Shown: positions 52,886 through 61,870 of the stretch, in pieces
Numbering within the stretch: the first letter of the stretch is position 1
How the letters are laid out: every line of letters starts with the position of its first letter
NCBI GenBank assembly: GCA_024234875.1
Contig: JACKNM010000002.1
Location: 682,001 to 746,000, forward strand
Direction of reading: 5' to 3'
DNA length: 64,000 bases
Origin: Ectothiorhodospiraceae bacterium
GTDB lineage: Bacteria; Pseudomonadota; Gammaproteobacteria; HK1
Notes under the pieces: generated by a model
Databases searched by the model: none
The model's input: only the letters and a program-made list of their open reading frames with translations
Told to the model about the DNA's origin: nothing
Translations under genes and position numbers: made by a program

Positions 52886-53011
52886 GGACGTCTCCTCGGA
52901 TGGTGGGTGACGGGAGCGGCCGCGAACGCGACGACCACCCCGCGGCCGGCTCGATGCCGGCTCTTCATCGTCTCCTCGATGCGCGGAGTCTCGTGACCCC
53001 GGGTCGCGATG

Positions 53012-54670
53012 TCAATTCCCGGCCGGGCGCGGTGACGCGCGACGCCGCGTGCGTGGCGCCATCGCCACCGTCGGACGCAGCAGGCGCGCATCGGCGAGCA
53101 TCTTCGCCGCGATCAGCGGCAGCGGCACACTGCCCTCGGCGAGCAGGCGGTCGTGGAAGTCGCGCAAGTCGAAGTGCCGCGAGCCCACCGCGTCGCGCCA
53201 TGCGGCGCGCAGCTCGAGCACGAGCTGCTTGCCGACGAGATAGGACATCGCCTGCGTCGGCTCGGCGACGTAGCGACGGATCTCGGCCTCCACGAAGCCC
53301 CGCGCGCCGTGACCGAGCCGGCGACACATCAGCTCGATCGCCTCCTGATACCCGAGCCGGCCGGTGTGCAGCCCGACGTCGACCACCACCCGCAACGCCC
53401 GCAGCCGCAACGCGCGCCAAGGTCGCGCCGAGGGCAACGCCTCGAACAACCCCTCGTCGACCATGAGCTGCTCGCAATAGAGCGCCCAGCCCTCGACCAG
53501 CACGTCGTTGTCGCGCACCTTGCGGATGATGCTCGGGTGCTCGGCCGCGCGCAGGAGCTGCACGTGATGGCCGGGGTAGACCTCGTGGGCGACGAGGTTG
53601 CGCATCCGGCGATGCGCGATCATGTCCGCGTAGTACCGGCGGAGATCGTCGTCCATCTCCTCCGGCACCGGCGGCACGTAGAAGCGTCCGGTCGACGACG
53701 GCGCGAAGGGCGGCGGCGGCATGTACGACGCGCCGGGCAGGAGCGCCTGCAGGTAGGGCGGGGTCTCCAGCACCTCGAGGCGCCCCTCCGGGATGGTGAG
53801 CAGCCCCCGCTCGCGGACCGCCTCGCGCAGCGCCCGCACCTCGTCGTTCACGTAGGCGAGAACGGTGTCGCGCCCGAACCCTGGTGGCGGCTCGACCGAC
53901 GGCAGTGCCGCCTCGGCGCGCATGATCGCGGGCAACACCGCCTCGACCTCGCCGAGGGTCCGCTCGGCGAGCGCGACCAGCGCGGCCGGCTCGTGCTCTA
54001 GACAGTGCACGTCGGCGAGCAGCCGACGGTAGCGCGCCTCCCCCATCGGCTCGAAGGGTCGCGCGTCGCGCAGCGCCCGAGTGAGATGGTGGCAGGTCCG
54101 CTCGAGCGCGCGCGCGGCTTCCGCAGCAGCGCCCGCGAGCGTGCGGTCACGCCGCCAGGACACCGCGTGCGCGGCCATGGTGTCGATCGCCGCTGCCGCC
54201 ATCTCCAACGCCGCCTCCGCGAACGGCGCGACCGGCTCGTGGACCCGCCCCTCCATCTCGGCCAGCAGCGGGCCGAGCCCGCGCAGACGATGCACCATGA
54301 GGGCGCGGCGGCGCTCCGGCGCGAGATGATCGAGCAACTCGAGTCCCTCGAACGCGTCGATCCCCGCCTGCAGATAGAGCAGCGGGTTGACGTCGAGCCA
54401 TCCGAGCTCGTCGATGAAGAACGTGGCGCCGGCGAGATCGGCCCGCAGTGCCTCGCGATCGAGCGCGGCCTCGCTGTCCGGCGGGCGTCGCGGTGTCGCC
54501 GCGACCGCGCGCCGCGCGTGCTCCACCGCGGCCCTGAATGCGGCCACCGCGGGAGGGGCGAAGCTCGGGTCACGGTCGGCGTGCGGCTCGTACCCGCGCG
54601 CGACCGCGTGCTCCGGTCGGAACCGGAAGAAGGCGTCGACGTACTCGGCGGCGAGCGCGTCGAGACTCAT
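53012..54670 (-). CDS. DUF885 family putative metallopeptidase
   Basis: 552 residues. The metal-binding helix is AHEVYPGHHVQL (about 355-366), the HExxPGHH pattern typical of DUF885, and GWALYCEQLMVDEGLFE follows as the usual glutamate-bearing segment. No signal peptide, so it is probably cytoplasmic. DUF885 proteins are believed to be zinc peptidases, mostly untested. The start (MSLDALAAEY) overlaps the stop of the ATP-grasp-like gene (ATGA at 54667-54670), so the two are translated together. The wider in-frame ORF to 56179 is rejected because it overlaps that gene. Confidence 0.85.
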   Translation of the reverse strand: MSLDALAAEYVDAFFRFRPEHAVARGYEPHADRDPSFAPPAVAAFRAAVEHARRAVAATPRRPPDSEAALDREALRADLAGATFFIDELGWLDVNPLLYLQAGIDAFEGLELLDHLAPERRRALMVHRLRGLGPLLAEMEGRVHEPVAPFAEAALEMAAAAIDTMAAHAVSWRRDRTLAGAAAEAARALERTCHHLTRALRDARPFEPMGEARYRRLLADVHCLEHEPAALVALAERTLGEVEAVLPAIMRAEAALPSVEPPPGFGRDTVLAYVNDEVRALREAVRERGLLTIPEGRLEVLETPPYLQALLPGASYMPPPPFAPSSTGRFYVPPVPEEMDDDLRRYYADMIAHRRMRNLVAHEVYPGHHVQLLRAAEHPSIIRKVRDNDVLVEGWALYCEQLMVDEGLFEALPSARPWRALRLRALRVVVDVGLHTGRLGYQEAIELMCRRLGHGARGFVEAEIRRYVAEPTQAMSYLVGKQLVLELRAAWRDAVGSRHFDLRDFHDRLLAEGSVPLPLIAAKMLADARLLRPTVAMAPRTRRRASPRPAGN

Positions 54671-56127
54671 CGCACACCGACCAGGAAGGGTGCGATGCCA
54701 CCACCGGCCTGGATGTTCACCACCGGCCCCGGCGCGTAACGACCGAATACCCCGAGCCCACGCCGACCGGGGAACAGCCCGACCGCGCAGCACATCGGCA
54801 CCAGCTCGCAACCGCCGTCCGCATCGAGCACCGGGAACGGCTCGACGTCGGTCGCCGCCGCCTCCTGGACCACGTGCGTGTCGGGCGTCGACAGCGCCAC
54901 CTGCAGCGCGTCGCGCCAGACGCCGGCGTCGACCACCCGCCCGATCACGACACCCTCGCCACCGCAGGCACGGTTCGGCTTGATCACCAGGCGCTCGCGA
55001 TTGCGGTCCACCCACGGCACGAGGTCGATCTCGGTGCGGTCCGGCGCGGTGGTCCGGCGCTCGCGCAGCAGTCGCGTCCACAGCACGTGCTCGGCCATCA
55101 CCTGGCGAGTCTCCGGCTCGAACGCGTCCGCCCACAGCGGGTCCGACAGCAGCTCCAACACACTCTTGTGCTCCAGGTCGCCACCCACGCTCGGCACCAC
55201 GCAGTTGCGGGCGAACGCGACACGCAATGCGTCGAGCCGCGCACCACCAGCCTCCATCGCCACCAGGTCTCGTAGCTCGAGGAAGCGATAGATCACGTCC
55301 ACCGGCCGACCCGCCGCCACCAACGCGCCGTCGCGCCCGACCTCGAGCTCGCGCGGATCGCAATACACCGCCGGCACCCCGTGGGCGGTAAAGAAGTCGA
55401 GCAGGCGTCCGAGCTCGCCACCGAGGGTGTAGAGCGTGCGGTCGTCGACCAGGGCGACCGTCGGGGTGCCGCGCACCCCCACCGCGCGCGCCTGGTGGTG
55501 GAGCTCGTCGAGCAACAGCCAGCGTGGGTCGTGGTTGGAGTCGAACTCGAGATCCGGGTCGAGCTCCGCGAGCGCCGGGATCACCGCCTCCATCAGCGCC
55601 TGCTCCGCCGGTGGCGAGTAGCTCATGCCACCGATGCCGACGACGTTGACCTCGATGAATCTGAGCCCCTCGCGCCAACCCGGGCCGTCGAGGCGGCCGA
55701 GCGCGTCGAGCCGACAGAAGATCCGCTCGCTGCGCGCGCTGCCATAGCTCGGGTCGAGGCGGCGGTAGCGCGCGAGCCAGTCCGCCTCGTCGTCGGCGAG
55801 CGGGAGCACCGCAGCGACCCGCGGGTCGAGCGCTGCCAGGCGCACCACGCGGCGCAGCGCGGTCCGGATCTGCCACGCCGCGTGGTGGACGTAACCACGG
55901 CCCGCAAGGTCCATCAGGCGCGGGCGCAGAGCGACCTCGATTGCGGTCCGCGCGCCGGCGACCTCGGTCCACACCCCACCCTCGAAGGCGCCCCGTGCCA
56001 CGCTCTCGGCGAGCTCTCGCCGACGCTGAGGGGACAGCGCGCAGAAGCTGCGATTGAGGCGAGCAGACCAGGTCGTCGAGGCGACCTCGGAGGAGGAAGC
56101 GGGCAGACGCAGCGCCACGGAGCTCAC
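54667..56127 (-). CDS. Circularly permuted ATP-grasp-like protein
   Basis: About 486 residues. FIEVNVVGIGGMSYSPP in the first half and VIKPNRACGGEGVVIGR in the second resemble the two halves of circularly permuted ATP-grasp enzymes, which form amide bonds or phosphorylate carboxylates. No closer match is recognised. It overlaps the DUF885 peptidase-like gene by ATGA, so a ligase and a hydrolase of small peptides may work as a pair. The start is uncertain: GTG 56127, GTG 56118 (GGTGAG upstream) and ATG 56181 are all possible, and the first ~20 residues of any version are low in family likeness. Confidence 0.7.
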   Translation of the reverse strand: MSSVALRLPASSSEVASTTWSARLNRSFCALSPQRRRELAESVARGAFEGGVWTEVAGARTAIEVALRPRLMDLAGRGYVHHAAWQIRTALRRVVRLAALDPRVAAVLPLADDEADWLARYRRLDPSYGSARSERIFCRLDALGRLDGPGWREGLRFIEVNVVGIGGMSYSPPAEQALMEAVIPALAELDPDLEFDSNHDPRWLLLDELHHQARAVGVRGTPTVALVDDRTLYTLGGELGRLLDFFTAHGVPAVYCDPRELEVGRDGALVAAGRPVDVIYRFLELRDLVAMEAGGARLDALRVAFARNCVVPSVGGDLEHKSVLELLSDPLWADAFEPETRQVMAEHVLWTRLLRERRTTAPDRTEIDLVPWVDRNRERLVIKPNRACGGEGVVIGRVVDAGVWRDALQVALSTPDTHVVQEAAATDVEPFPVLDADGGCELVPMCCAVGLFPGRRGLGVFGRYAPGPVVNIQAGGGIAPFLVGVR

Positions 56128-56282
56128 CGCGGTGGTGGAGGGATGCCCGCGGCGGCGGGCGGCGCGGGCACGACGGCACATCGAGGCGAATGCCCGCCGG
56201 GTCAAGGGGTGAACGGACGCGATGGTGAGAGGTGCGGCAACGCGCCGCGGTGCGCGGCGCGAGGGAAACTCGCTCGACGACG

Positions 56283-56316
56283 CCCGTCCGCCGCGGCCAC
56301 GACCGCGGCGGACGGG
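56283..56316 (-). terminator. Perfect 14-bp hairpin after the PEP-CTERM gene
   Basis: Arms CCCGTCCGCCGCGG (56283-56296) and CCGCGGCGGACGGG (56303-56316) with a 6-nt loop, 16 nt after the PEP-CTERM stop on the minus strand. No U-tract, but the stem is among the strongest in the window. Confidence 0.65.
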
Positions 56317-56332
56317 AACGACGGAGACGGCG

Positions 56333-57565
56333 TCAGGCGTCGACCGTGAGCTGCCGCGAGGCGCGGCGACGGCGCCCACCCAGCATCGCCAGGCCCAACC
56401 CGGCGAGCAGCAGCGCCGAGGGCTCGGGCACCGCGTTTCCGGGCACGTTCTCCGTGATCGGGGTCATGGTGGCGTTCGACACGCCACCGCCGACGAAGGT
56501 CAGACCGGTCACGAAGGCCTGTGGATCGTTCGGATCCAGGAGCTCGCTGGTGTCGATTCCGAGGATCTCGAAGGTGGAGACACCGTTCGGATCGATGGTG
56601 GTGAAGTCGAAGGTGTCGCCGGCGAGCAGGTTGATCGGCCCCTGGCCCGGGATCGACAGCACGAACTCACCGTCACCGTTGGCGAGCGGCGCGGGGATCA
56701 CCACGCTGGCGAAGTTCGGCCCACCGTTCGCGTCGTAGGCATAGCCGACCGCGACCACCGGATCGATGAAGATCGGGAACAGGCCGCCGAGGCCGTTCTC
56801 GTCGACGTCGATCTCGAACTCGAAGGTCGGCACGCCGTTCTCGTCGAAGCTGATGCCGCCGGGCAGCAGCGGATTCTCCGGTAGCGCTCCCTCGAAAGTG
56901 GCGATCACGTCCTCACCGGCCGGGGTGAAGGTGAAGTTGTCGATGATGTAGCGTCCGCCATCGCCGTCGCCGGAGGCGAGCTGGAAGTCGAACTCGCCAT
57001 AGACCGCGGTGCCCGACAGGGCGACGACCACCTCGCCCTCGGGGAAGGCGGAGAGAACCTCGCCGGCGGTGACCTCGATCGGCCCTTCGAATCCGCCGCC
57101 GTCACCCGGATCGAGACCAGGGATCACGAATCGACCGCCGACCACGGTCTGGCTGCCGATGGCGACGCCTGCCGCGTTGTAGGCGGTGAACGTCGCCTGG
57201 CCCTCGTCGATGAGGGCGAAGCCGAACGAGACCGTGCCGGTCGCGCCCTGCAGGAAGTCGACCCGCAGATCCGGCGCGAGCGCGGTGGTGCCCTCCAGGC
57301 CCGGCTCGTCGATGTAGAGCTGCTCGGGCCCCGGGCCGTTGGAGTTGAAGCCGAACGGGTCGGTGGTGCTGAACACCACGTCGGTCGCGGTGTCGGGGTC
57401 GTCACTGTCGTAGTTGAAGAACGGCAGCCCCACGATCAGGTCATCGAAGGTAATCGTCTCCGTTCCGAGCCCAACCGTCGCCGCCGAGGCGGGAAAGCAG
57501 AGCGCCAGGCCGACGCACGCCGCCAGAGCCGACGTCCGTCCCAGATACTTGTCCGCGCGAATCAC
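56333..57565 (-). CDS. PEP-CTERM secreted protein
   Basis: 410 residues. Signal peptide (LAACVGLALCFPASA) and a C-terminal sorting signal VPEPSALLLAGLGLAMLGGRRRRASR: VPEP motif, hydrophobic helix and arginine cluster. Such proteins are cut by exosortase and often associate with exopolysaccharide or the outer surface. The body is rich in Asp, Gly and Phe with several beta-strand-like repeats (ITFDDLIVGLPFFNYDSDD; FEFEIDVDENGLGGLFP), consistent with a secreted beta-sandwich. No exosortase is in this window. The GTG at 57565 has GGGAG 8 nt upstream; ATG 57583 is the alternative. Confidence 0.85.
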   Translation of the reverse strand: MIRADKYLGRTSALAACVGLALCFPASAATVGLGTETITFDDLIVGLPFFNYDSDDPDTATDVVFSTTDPFGFNSNGPGPEQLYIDEPGLEGTTALAPDLRVDFLQGATGTVSFGFALIDEGQATFTAYNAAGVAIGSQTVVGGRFVIPGLDPGDGGGFEGPIEVTAGEVLSAFPEGEVVVALSGTAVYGEFDFQLASGDGDGGRYIIDNFTFTPAGEDVIATFEGALPENPLLPGGISFDENGVPTFEFEIDVDENGLGGLFPIFIDPVVAVGYAYDANGGPNFASVVIPAPLANGDGEFVLSIPGQGPINLLAGDTFDFTTIDPNGVSTFEILGIDTSELLDPNDPQAFVTGLTFVGGGVSNATMTPITENVPGNAVPEPSALLLAGLGLAMLGGRRRRASRQLTVDA

Positions 57566-57934
57566 GTCCCTTCTCCCAGTCATGTGCACATCCAACCCGC
57601 CGCGCGTCGCGCCACGGCGGCAATCGTCCGTCCCGAGGGCGGCGATCGCTCGACACCATGCAAGAGCCACGCCGAATCGAAAAAGCGCCCGGTGCTCAAG
57701 ACGTTCGCGGGCAGGCAGGTGGGCGGGGGAGCCGTCGTGTCAAGATTTCCGACATCCGGACCCGGCGACCGGCATGCCGCCGGGCGAGCCCGTGCCCCGA
57801 CGCTGCGCCGAGGCGAGCGGCTCGGTAGCATGCGCGGTGCGCGGCTCGACCGAGGCGCGGACCTCGCCCGACGGCGACCCGGGGGCGAATGGCGGATACC
57901 ACCACGAACCGGTGTCGTGGTCGAGGAGACGAGC
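57566..57934. promoter_or_regulatory. Divergent intergenic region between PEP-CTERM and CoA-transferase genes
   Basis: 369 bp with no convincing gene. A minus-strand TTGACA hexamer (57743-57738) is present without a good -10. An A-rich patch lies near 57678-57685. Promoters for both directions are expected, none fixed. Confidence 0.3.
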
Positions 57935-59224
57935 ATGACCGAGCCATCGGCGCGCGCCGCCGGCAGCGACGGAGCCGACGCGCCACCCCGTCAACCACCG
58001 CCACTGGCCGGCATCCGGGTGGTCGACTACACCCACTTCCTCGCCGGCCCGTACCTGTCGCGCTGCCTCGCCGCGCTGGGGGCGGACGTGATCAAGGTCG
58101 AGCGGCCGCCCGACGGCGACGCCGGTCGGCGCCACCCGTACTTCGTCGGCGGGCAGAGCGGCTACTTCCTGCAGCAGAACATGGGCAAGCGCGGGCTGGC
58201 GGTGGACGTGAAGGACCCGCGCGGCAAGGCGCTGCTGCAACGCCTCGTCGACTCCGCCGACGTGTTCGTCGAGAACTACCGCCCCGGCGCTCTGGACAAG
58301 CTCGGTTTCGGCTACGAGGCGCTGTCGGCGCGCAACCCGCGCCTCGTGTACTGCTCGGTGTCGGCCTACGGCCACACCGGCCCGGACTCGCACCGCGCGG
58401 GCTTCGGCCTGATCGCGGAGGCGAAGAGCGGGATCATGGCGATGGTCGGCTCACCGGGCGAGACGCCGCCGCTGCTGCGGATCGCGCTCGGTGACATGTA
58501 CACCGGCATCCACGGCGTCGCCTCGGTGTGCGCGGCGTTGCTCGCGCGCGTCGGCAGCGGCCGGGGGCAGCACATCGACCTCGCGCTCTACGACTGCCTG
58601 GTGTCGATGCACGAGTACGCGGTGCAGTGCTACACACTCTCCGGCGGCACCGAGATCCCGCGCCAGACCGGGCACGACCTGCCGGACTCGACCCTCTACG
58701 GGGTGTTCAGCGCGCGCGATGGTCACCTCGTGATCGCGGCCCAGGTCGACGCCGCCTGGAAGCGGCTCGCCGCCCTCGTCGGCGATGCCGCGTTCGCCGC
58801 CGACGCTCGCTTCCACCACGCAGCCGGGCGCAACGCGCACCGCGAGGAGATCCTGCCGGTGGTTCGTGACTGGGTGGGCGCGCGCACCGTCACCGAGTGC
58901 CTGCAGGCGCTGGAGGCGATCGACGTCCCGTGCGCCAAGGTGCAGCGCATCGACGAGGTGCTGGCCGATCCGCAGATCCTCGCGCGCGGCATGGTGGTCG
59001 AGCAGCAGCATCCGGTCCTCGGACCGGTTCGCCTGCCGAACCTGCCGTTTCACTTCTCCGAGTGCGACACCACGCAGACGATGCCGGCGCCATTGCTCGG
59101 CCAGCACAACCGGGACGTCGCCGCCAGCCTCGGCTACGACGCAGCGCAGATCGAGGCGATGATCGCCGATGGCGTGCTGCACGCGGAAGCGCTGCCCGAT
59201 GGCACCCGCGCCGACGATCCATGA
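57935..59224 (+). CDS. CoA transferase family III homologue lacking the usual catalytic aspartate
   Basis: 429 residues. Family N-terminus IRVVDYTHFLAGPYLSRCLAALGADVIKVERP and GKRGLAVDVKDPRGKALL are clear. The segment aligned with the catalytic aspartate reads HRAGFGLIAEAKSGIMAM, with Gly where most members have Asp (the copy at 31756 keeps it in KPAYDDMIQA). Some homologues vary here, but a chemically different or inactive role is possible. Start has GAGGAG 6 nt upstream. It is followed by an SDR gene (22 bp), and both probably act on one CoA ester. Confidence 0.88.
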   Translation: MTEPSARAAGSDGADAPPRQPPPLAGIRVVDYTHFLAGPYLSRCLAALGADVIKVERPPDGDAGRRHPYFVGGQSGYFLQQNMGKRGLAVDVKDPRGKALLQRLVDSADVFVENYRPGALDKLGFGYEALSARNPRLVYCSVSAYGHTGPDSHRAGFGLIAEAKSGIMAMVGSPGETPPLLRIALGDMYTGIHGVASVCAALLARVGSGRGQHIDLALYDCLVSMHEYAVQCYTLSGGTEIPRQTGHDLPDSTLYGVFSARDGHLVIAAQVDAAWKRLAALVGDAAFAADARFHHAAGRNAHREEILPVVRDWVGARTVTECLQALEAIDVPCAKVQRIDEVLADPQILARGMVVEQQHPVLGPVRLPNLPFHFSECDTTQTMPAPLLGQHNRDVAASLGYDAAQIEAMIADGVLHAEALPDGTRADDP

Positions 59225-59246
59225 CCACACCTGGAGGAACGACACG

Positions 59247-60077
59247 ATGAGCGAGGATCGACCCGGGCCCCGGTTGCCCGGCAAGGTGGCCCTGGTGAGT
59301 GGCGCAGCCTCGGGTATCGGGGCCGAGACCGCCAGGCAATTCGCGCGCCATGGCGCCGCGGTGGTGCTCGCCGATGTCGACGAGGCGGGCGCCACGGCGG
59401 TGGCGGAGGCGATCACCGCCGCTGGTGGCGACGCCTGGGCGACGCGGCTCGACGTGGTCGACGAGGCCGGTTGGCGTGCGGTGGTCGCGGCAGCCGAGGC
59501 GCGTCACGGGCGCCTCGACGTGCTCGCCAACGTCGCCGGCGTGTCGGGCCGGGGCGAGATGGACATGGCGGCCATCGCCGCCCGCGGCGGGCACTCGGGC
59601 GCCCGGGTGGGGTTCGAGGTCGGTGATCTCTCGCTCGCGGCCTGGAATCGAGTGATGGACGTCAACTCCACCGGCGTGTTCCTCGGCACGCGCGAGGTGA
59701 TCCCCGCGATGCGCCGCGCCGGCGGCGGGTCGATCATCAACATCTCGTCGATCTGTGGCCTGGCCGGCTCCTTCGCCAACGCGGCGTACCACGCATCGAA
59801 GGGCGCGGTCCGCCTGCTCACCAAGGCCACCGCCGCGCAGCACGCGGCCGATCGCATCCGCGCGAACTCCATCCATCCCGGCTTCGTCGACACTCCGATG
59901 ACCCGCGCCGGCCACGCCAACAACGCCGAGCGAACCGCCCGCCTGGCCGCAACCCCGCTCGGTGTGTTCGGACAGCCCTACGACATCGCCATGGGCTGCG
60001 TCTACCTCGCGAGCGACGAGGCGCGCTGGGTGACGGGCTCGGAGCTGGTGATCGACGGGGGGTTCATGGCGATGTGA
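59247..60077 (+). CDS. Short-chain dehydrogenase/reductase
   Basis: 276 residues. VSGAASGIGAETARQFARHG, ADVDEAG, NVAGVSGRG, NISSICGLAGSF with the catalytic serine, and YHASK (Tyr and Lys) in the usual order; C-terminal ELVIDGGFMAM. An insertion around GEMDMAAIAARGGHSGARVGF (about 112-132) is longer than in most SDRs and may form the substrate lid. Start has GGAGG 9 nt upstream. Possible partner of the CoA transferase upstream. Confidence 0.9.
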   Translation: MSEDRPGPRLPGKVALVSGAASGIGAETARQFARHGAAVVLADVDEAGATAVAEAITAAGGDAWATRLDVVDEAGWRAVVAAAEARHGRLDVLANVAGVSGRGEMDMAAIAARGGHSGARVGFEVGDLSLAAWNRVMDVNSTGVFLGTREVIPAMRRAGGGSIINISSICGLAGSFANAAYHASKGAVRLLTKATAAQHAADRIRANSIHPGFVDTPMTRAGHANNAERTARLAATPLGVFGQPYDIAMGCVYLASDEARWVTGSELVIDGGFMAM

Positions 60078-60235
60078 TCACCCTTGCGCCCCGAGCCATC
60101 GACTGGCCGGCGGTTCGTCGTAGGACGTTCCGCCGATGACCGGGGCGTGGGTTGGCGGAACTCTGTCGGCCGACGGCCCGGCTCGCATGCTGCCCACAGT
60201 GGTCGGCAGGCCGGGACCGCCGGAGGGCATCCGCC

Positions 60236-61231
60236 ATGAGAGACACGATGGATCGACGTCGGCTCGTTGCCGGCGCTGACGGATCACGACACGCGCTTCC
60301 GATCGCGACGATCGCCGCGGCCCTGCTCCTGGCCGCCGCGCCGGCTCCGAGCACCGCCGCCGGACCCGGCACCATCGGCAGCTATCCCGCCTGCGCGGTG
60401 TCGGCCCGCGCCGCGTTCGGCGCCTGCATCACCGATGTCGCGGCCGACACCTACAGCGCGCTGGCAGTCTGCACCAACGACGCCGACCCCGAGGCGCGTG
60501 AAGCCTGCGCCGAAGGCGTGCTCGCGGCCCACCACGAGGCCATCGCCGAGTGCGCCGCGATCGACGAGGCGCGGGACGACGTCTGCGACCTGCTCGGCCC
60601 CGCCACCTACCGACCGGACCTCGACCCGGCTCGCTTCGTCGCCGGGATCGACAATCCACGAGCGCCGTTTCACTCGGGTGCCTGGTGGCGGTATCAGAAG
60701 GAGACCGACGACGGCCTGGAGACCATTCTGGTCGAGGTGCTCGACGAGACGCGTGAGATCGTGGGGATCGCCGCCACCGTGGTGCGCGATCGGGTGTGGC
60801 TCGACGGGGTGCTGGTCGAGGACACGACCGACTGGTTGGCGCAGGACATCGACGGCAACGTCTGGTATCTCGGCGAGATCGCCCAGAACTTCGAGGACGG
60901 CCTGCTTCGTGACCTCGACGGCTCGTGGGAGACGGGTCGCGACGGCGCACTGCCCGGGATCTGGATGCCGGGTCGGCCGAGCGTGGCCCTGTCGTATCGC
61001 CAGGAATGGGATCCCGGCAACGCCGAGGACGTGACGGTCGTGGTCAGCACCGACGCCGACCCGACCGGCGTCCCGTTCGCGAACGGGCAGGCGGTCCTGC
61101 AGACCGCGAACTTCACACCATTGGAGCCAGGCGCGCTCGAGCTCAAGTTCTACGTGCCCGGCGTCGGGCTGGTGCTGGAGACCAAGCCCGGCTCGGGGGA
61201 ACGGCTCGAGCTCGTGGACTTCGGCCGCTGA
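60236..61231 (+). CDS. Secreted protein of unknown function with Cys-rich N-terminal part
   Basis: 331 residues. Signal peptide (PIATIAAALLLAAAPAPSTAA). The first ~75 mature residues hold six cysteines in helical pattern (CAVSARAAFGAC, AVCTNDADPEAREAC, AECAAIDEARDDVC), probably paired as disulfides. The rest (about 115-331) is a beta-rich region: FVAGIDNPRAPFHSGAWW, WLDGVLVEDTTDWLAQD, NVWYLGEIAQNFEDG, YVPGVGLVLETKPG. Similar proteins occur widely in soil and marine Gram-negatives, but I know of no function. Start has CGGAGGG upstream. A perfect hairpin follows. Confidence 0.8.
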   Translation: MRDTMDRRRLVAGADGSRHALPIATIAAALLLAAAPAPSTAAGPGTIGSYPACAVSARAAFGACITDVAADTYSALAVCTNDADPEAREACAEGVLAAHHEAIAECAAIDEARDDVCDLLGPATYRPDLDPARFVAGIDNPRAPFHSGAWWRYQKETDDGLETILVEVLDETREIVGIAATVVRDRVWLDGVLVEDTTDWLAQDIDGNVWYLGEIAQNFEDGLLRDLDGSWETGRDGALPGIWMPGRPSVALSYRQEWDPGNAEDVTVVVSTDADPTGVPFANGQAVLQTANFTPLEPGALELKFYVPGVGLVLETKPGSGERLELVDFGR

Positions 61232-61241
61232 GTCCGCCAAC

Positions 61242-61269
61242 CTGGAGCCGCCGAGGGCGGCGGCTCCAG
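61242..61269 (+). terminator. Perfect 12-bp hairpin after the secreted protein
   Basis: Arms CTGGAGCCGCCG (61242-61253) and CGGCGGCTCCAG (61258-61269) with loop AGGG, 10 nt after the stop. It could terminate or attenuate transcription into the regulator gene 33 bp further on. Confidence 0.65.
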
Positions 61270-61301
61270 GGGCGCTGGTCACCTGGCGAGGTGAGCAATC
61301 G

Positions 61302-61829
61302 ATGTTCTGGACACCAGCTCGCGCGATACTGGCCATCACGCTCGGGATCGGACTGCTCATCGGGCTCGAGATCCACGAGGAGCCTCAGATGACGCTCCCG
61401 CAGATCCTCTACGAGCTCATCGAGCCCGCCCTCCTCGTGCTCACCGTGGCGGCGGTCGTGCACCTCATGGGGCGCATGCGGCGCCAGCACCAGGAGCAGA
61501 TTGCGCTGTTGCGCGACCTGGAGGTGGCGCGCAGCGAAGGCGCGCAGTGGCGCGCCGACATGCGCGAGCTGCTGCAAGGTCTCGGCAAGGCGATCGACGC
61601 CCAGTTCGCGCGCTGGGACCTGAGCGAGGCCGAGCGCGAGGTGGCCCTGCTGATGCTGAAGGGCTTGAGCCACAAGGAAATCGCGAGCATCAGGAGCACG
61701 AGCGAGCGGACCGTTCGCGAGCAGGCGCGCGCCATCTACGCCAAGGCCAACCTGAGCGGCCGGGCAGCGCTGGCGGCCTTCTTCCTCGAGGACCTGTTAC
61801 TACCGCTCGGGCCCCGTGTCGACCGATGA
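61302..61829 (+). CDS. Membrane-anchored LuxR-type HTH regulator
   Basis: 175 residues. Two hydrophobic segments (about 8-24 ILAITLGIGLLIGLEI, and about 37-55 LIEPALLVLTVAAVVHLMG) precede a charged coiled-coil-like region (RMRRQHQEQIALLRDLEVARSE). A C-terminal LuxR/GerE-type HTH follows (about 107-165: LSEAEREVALLMLKGLSHKEIASIRSTSERTVREQARAIY). It probably regulates transcription from the inner membrane. It follows the secreted protein gene by 70 bp, so the two may form a sensing pair. Start has GAGGTGAG upstream. Confidence 0.82.
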   Translation: MFWTPARAILAITLGIGLLIGLEIHEEPQMTLPQILYELIEPALLVLTVAAVVHLMGRMRRQHQEQIALLRDLEVARSEGAQWRADMRELLQGLGKAIDAQFARWDLSEAEREVALLMLKGLSHKEIASIRSTSERTVREQARAIYAKANLSGRAALAAFFLEDLLLPLGPRVDR

Positions 61830-61870
61830 CGGCCGCGGCGTCGTGCGCCCGGGAGCGGGCGGCACTCGAC

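Noticed and set aside
57738..57743. TTGACA hexamer as -35 of the PEP-CTERM gene
   Set aside because: No matching -10 at 16-18 bp; a lone hexamer is not enough.
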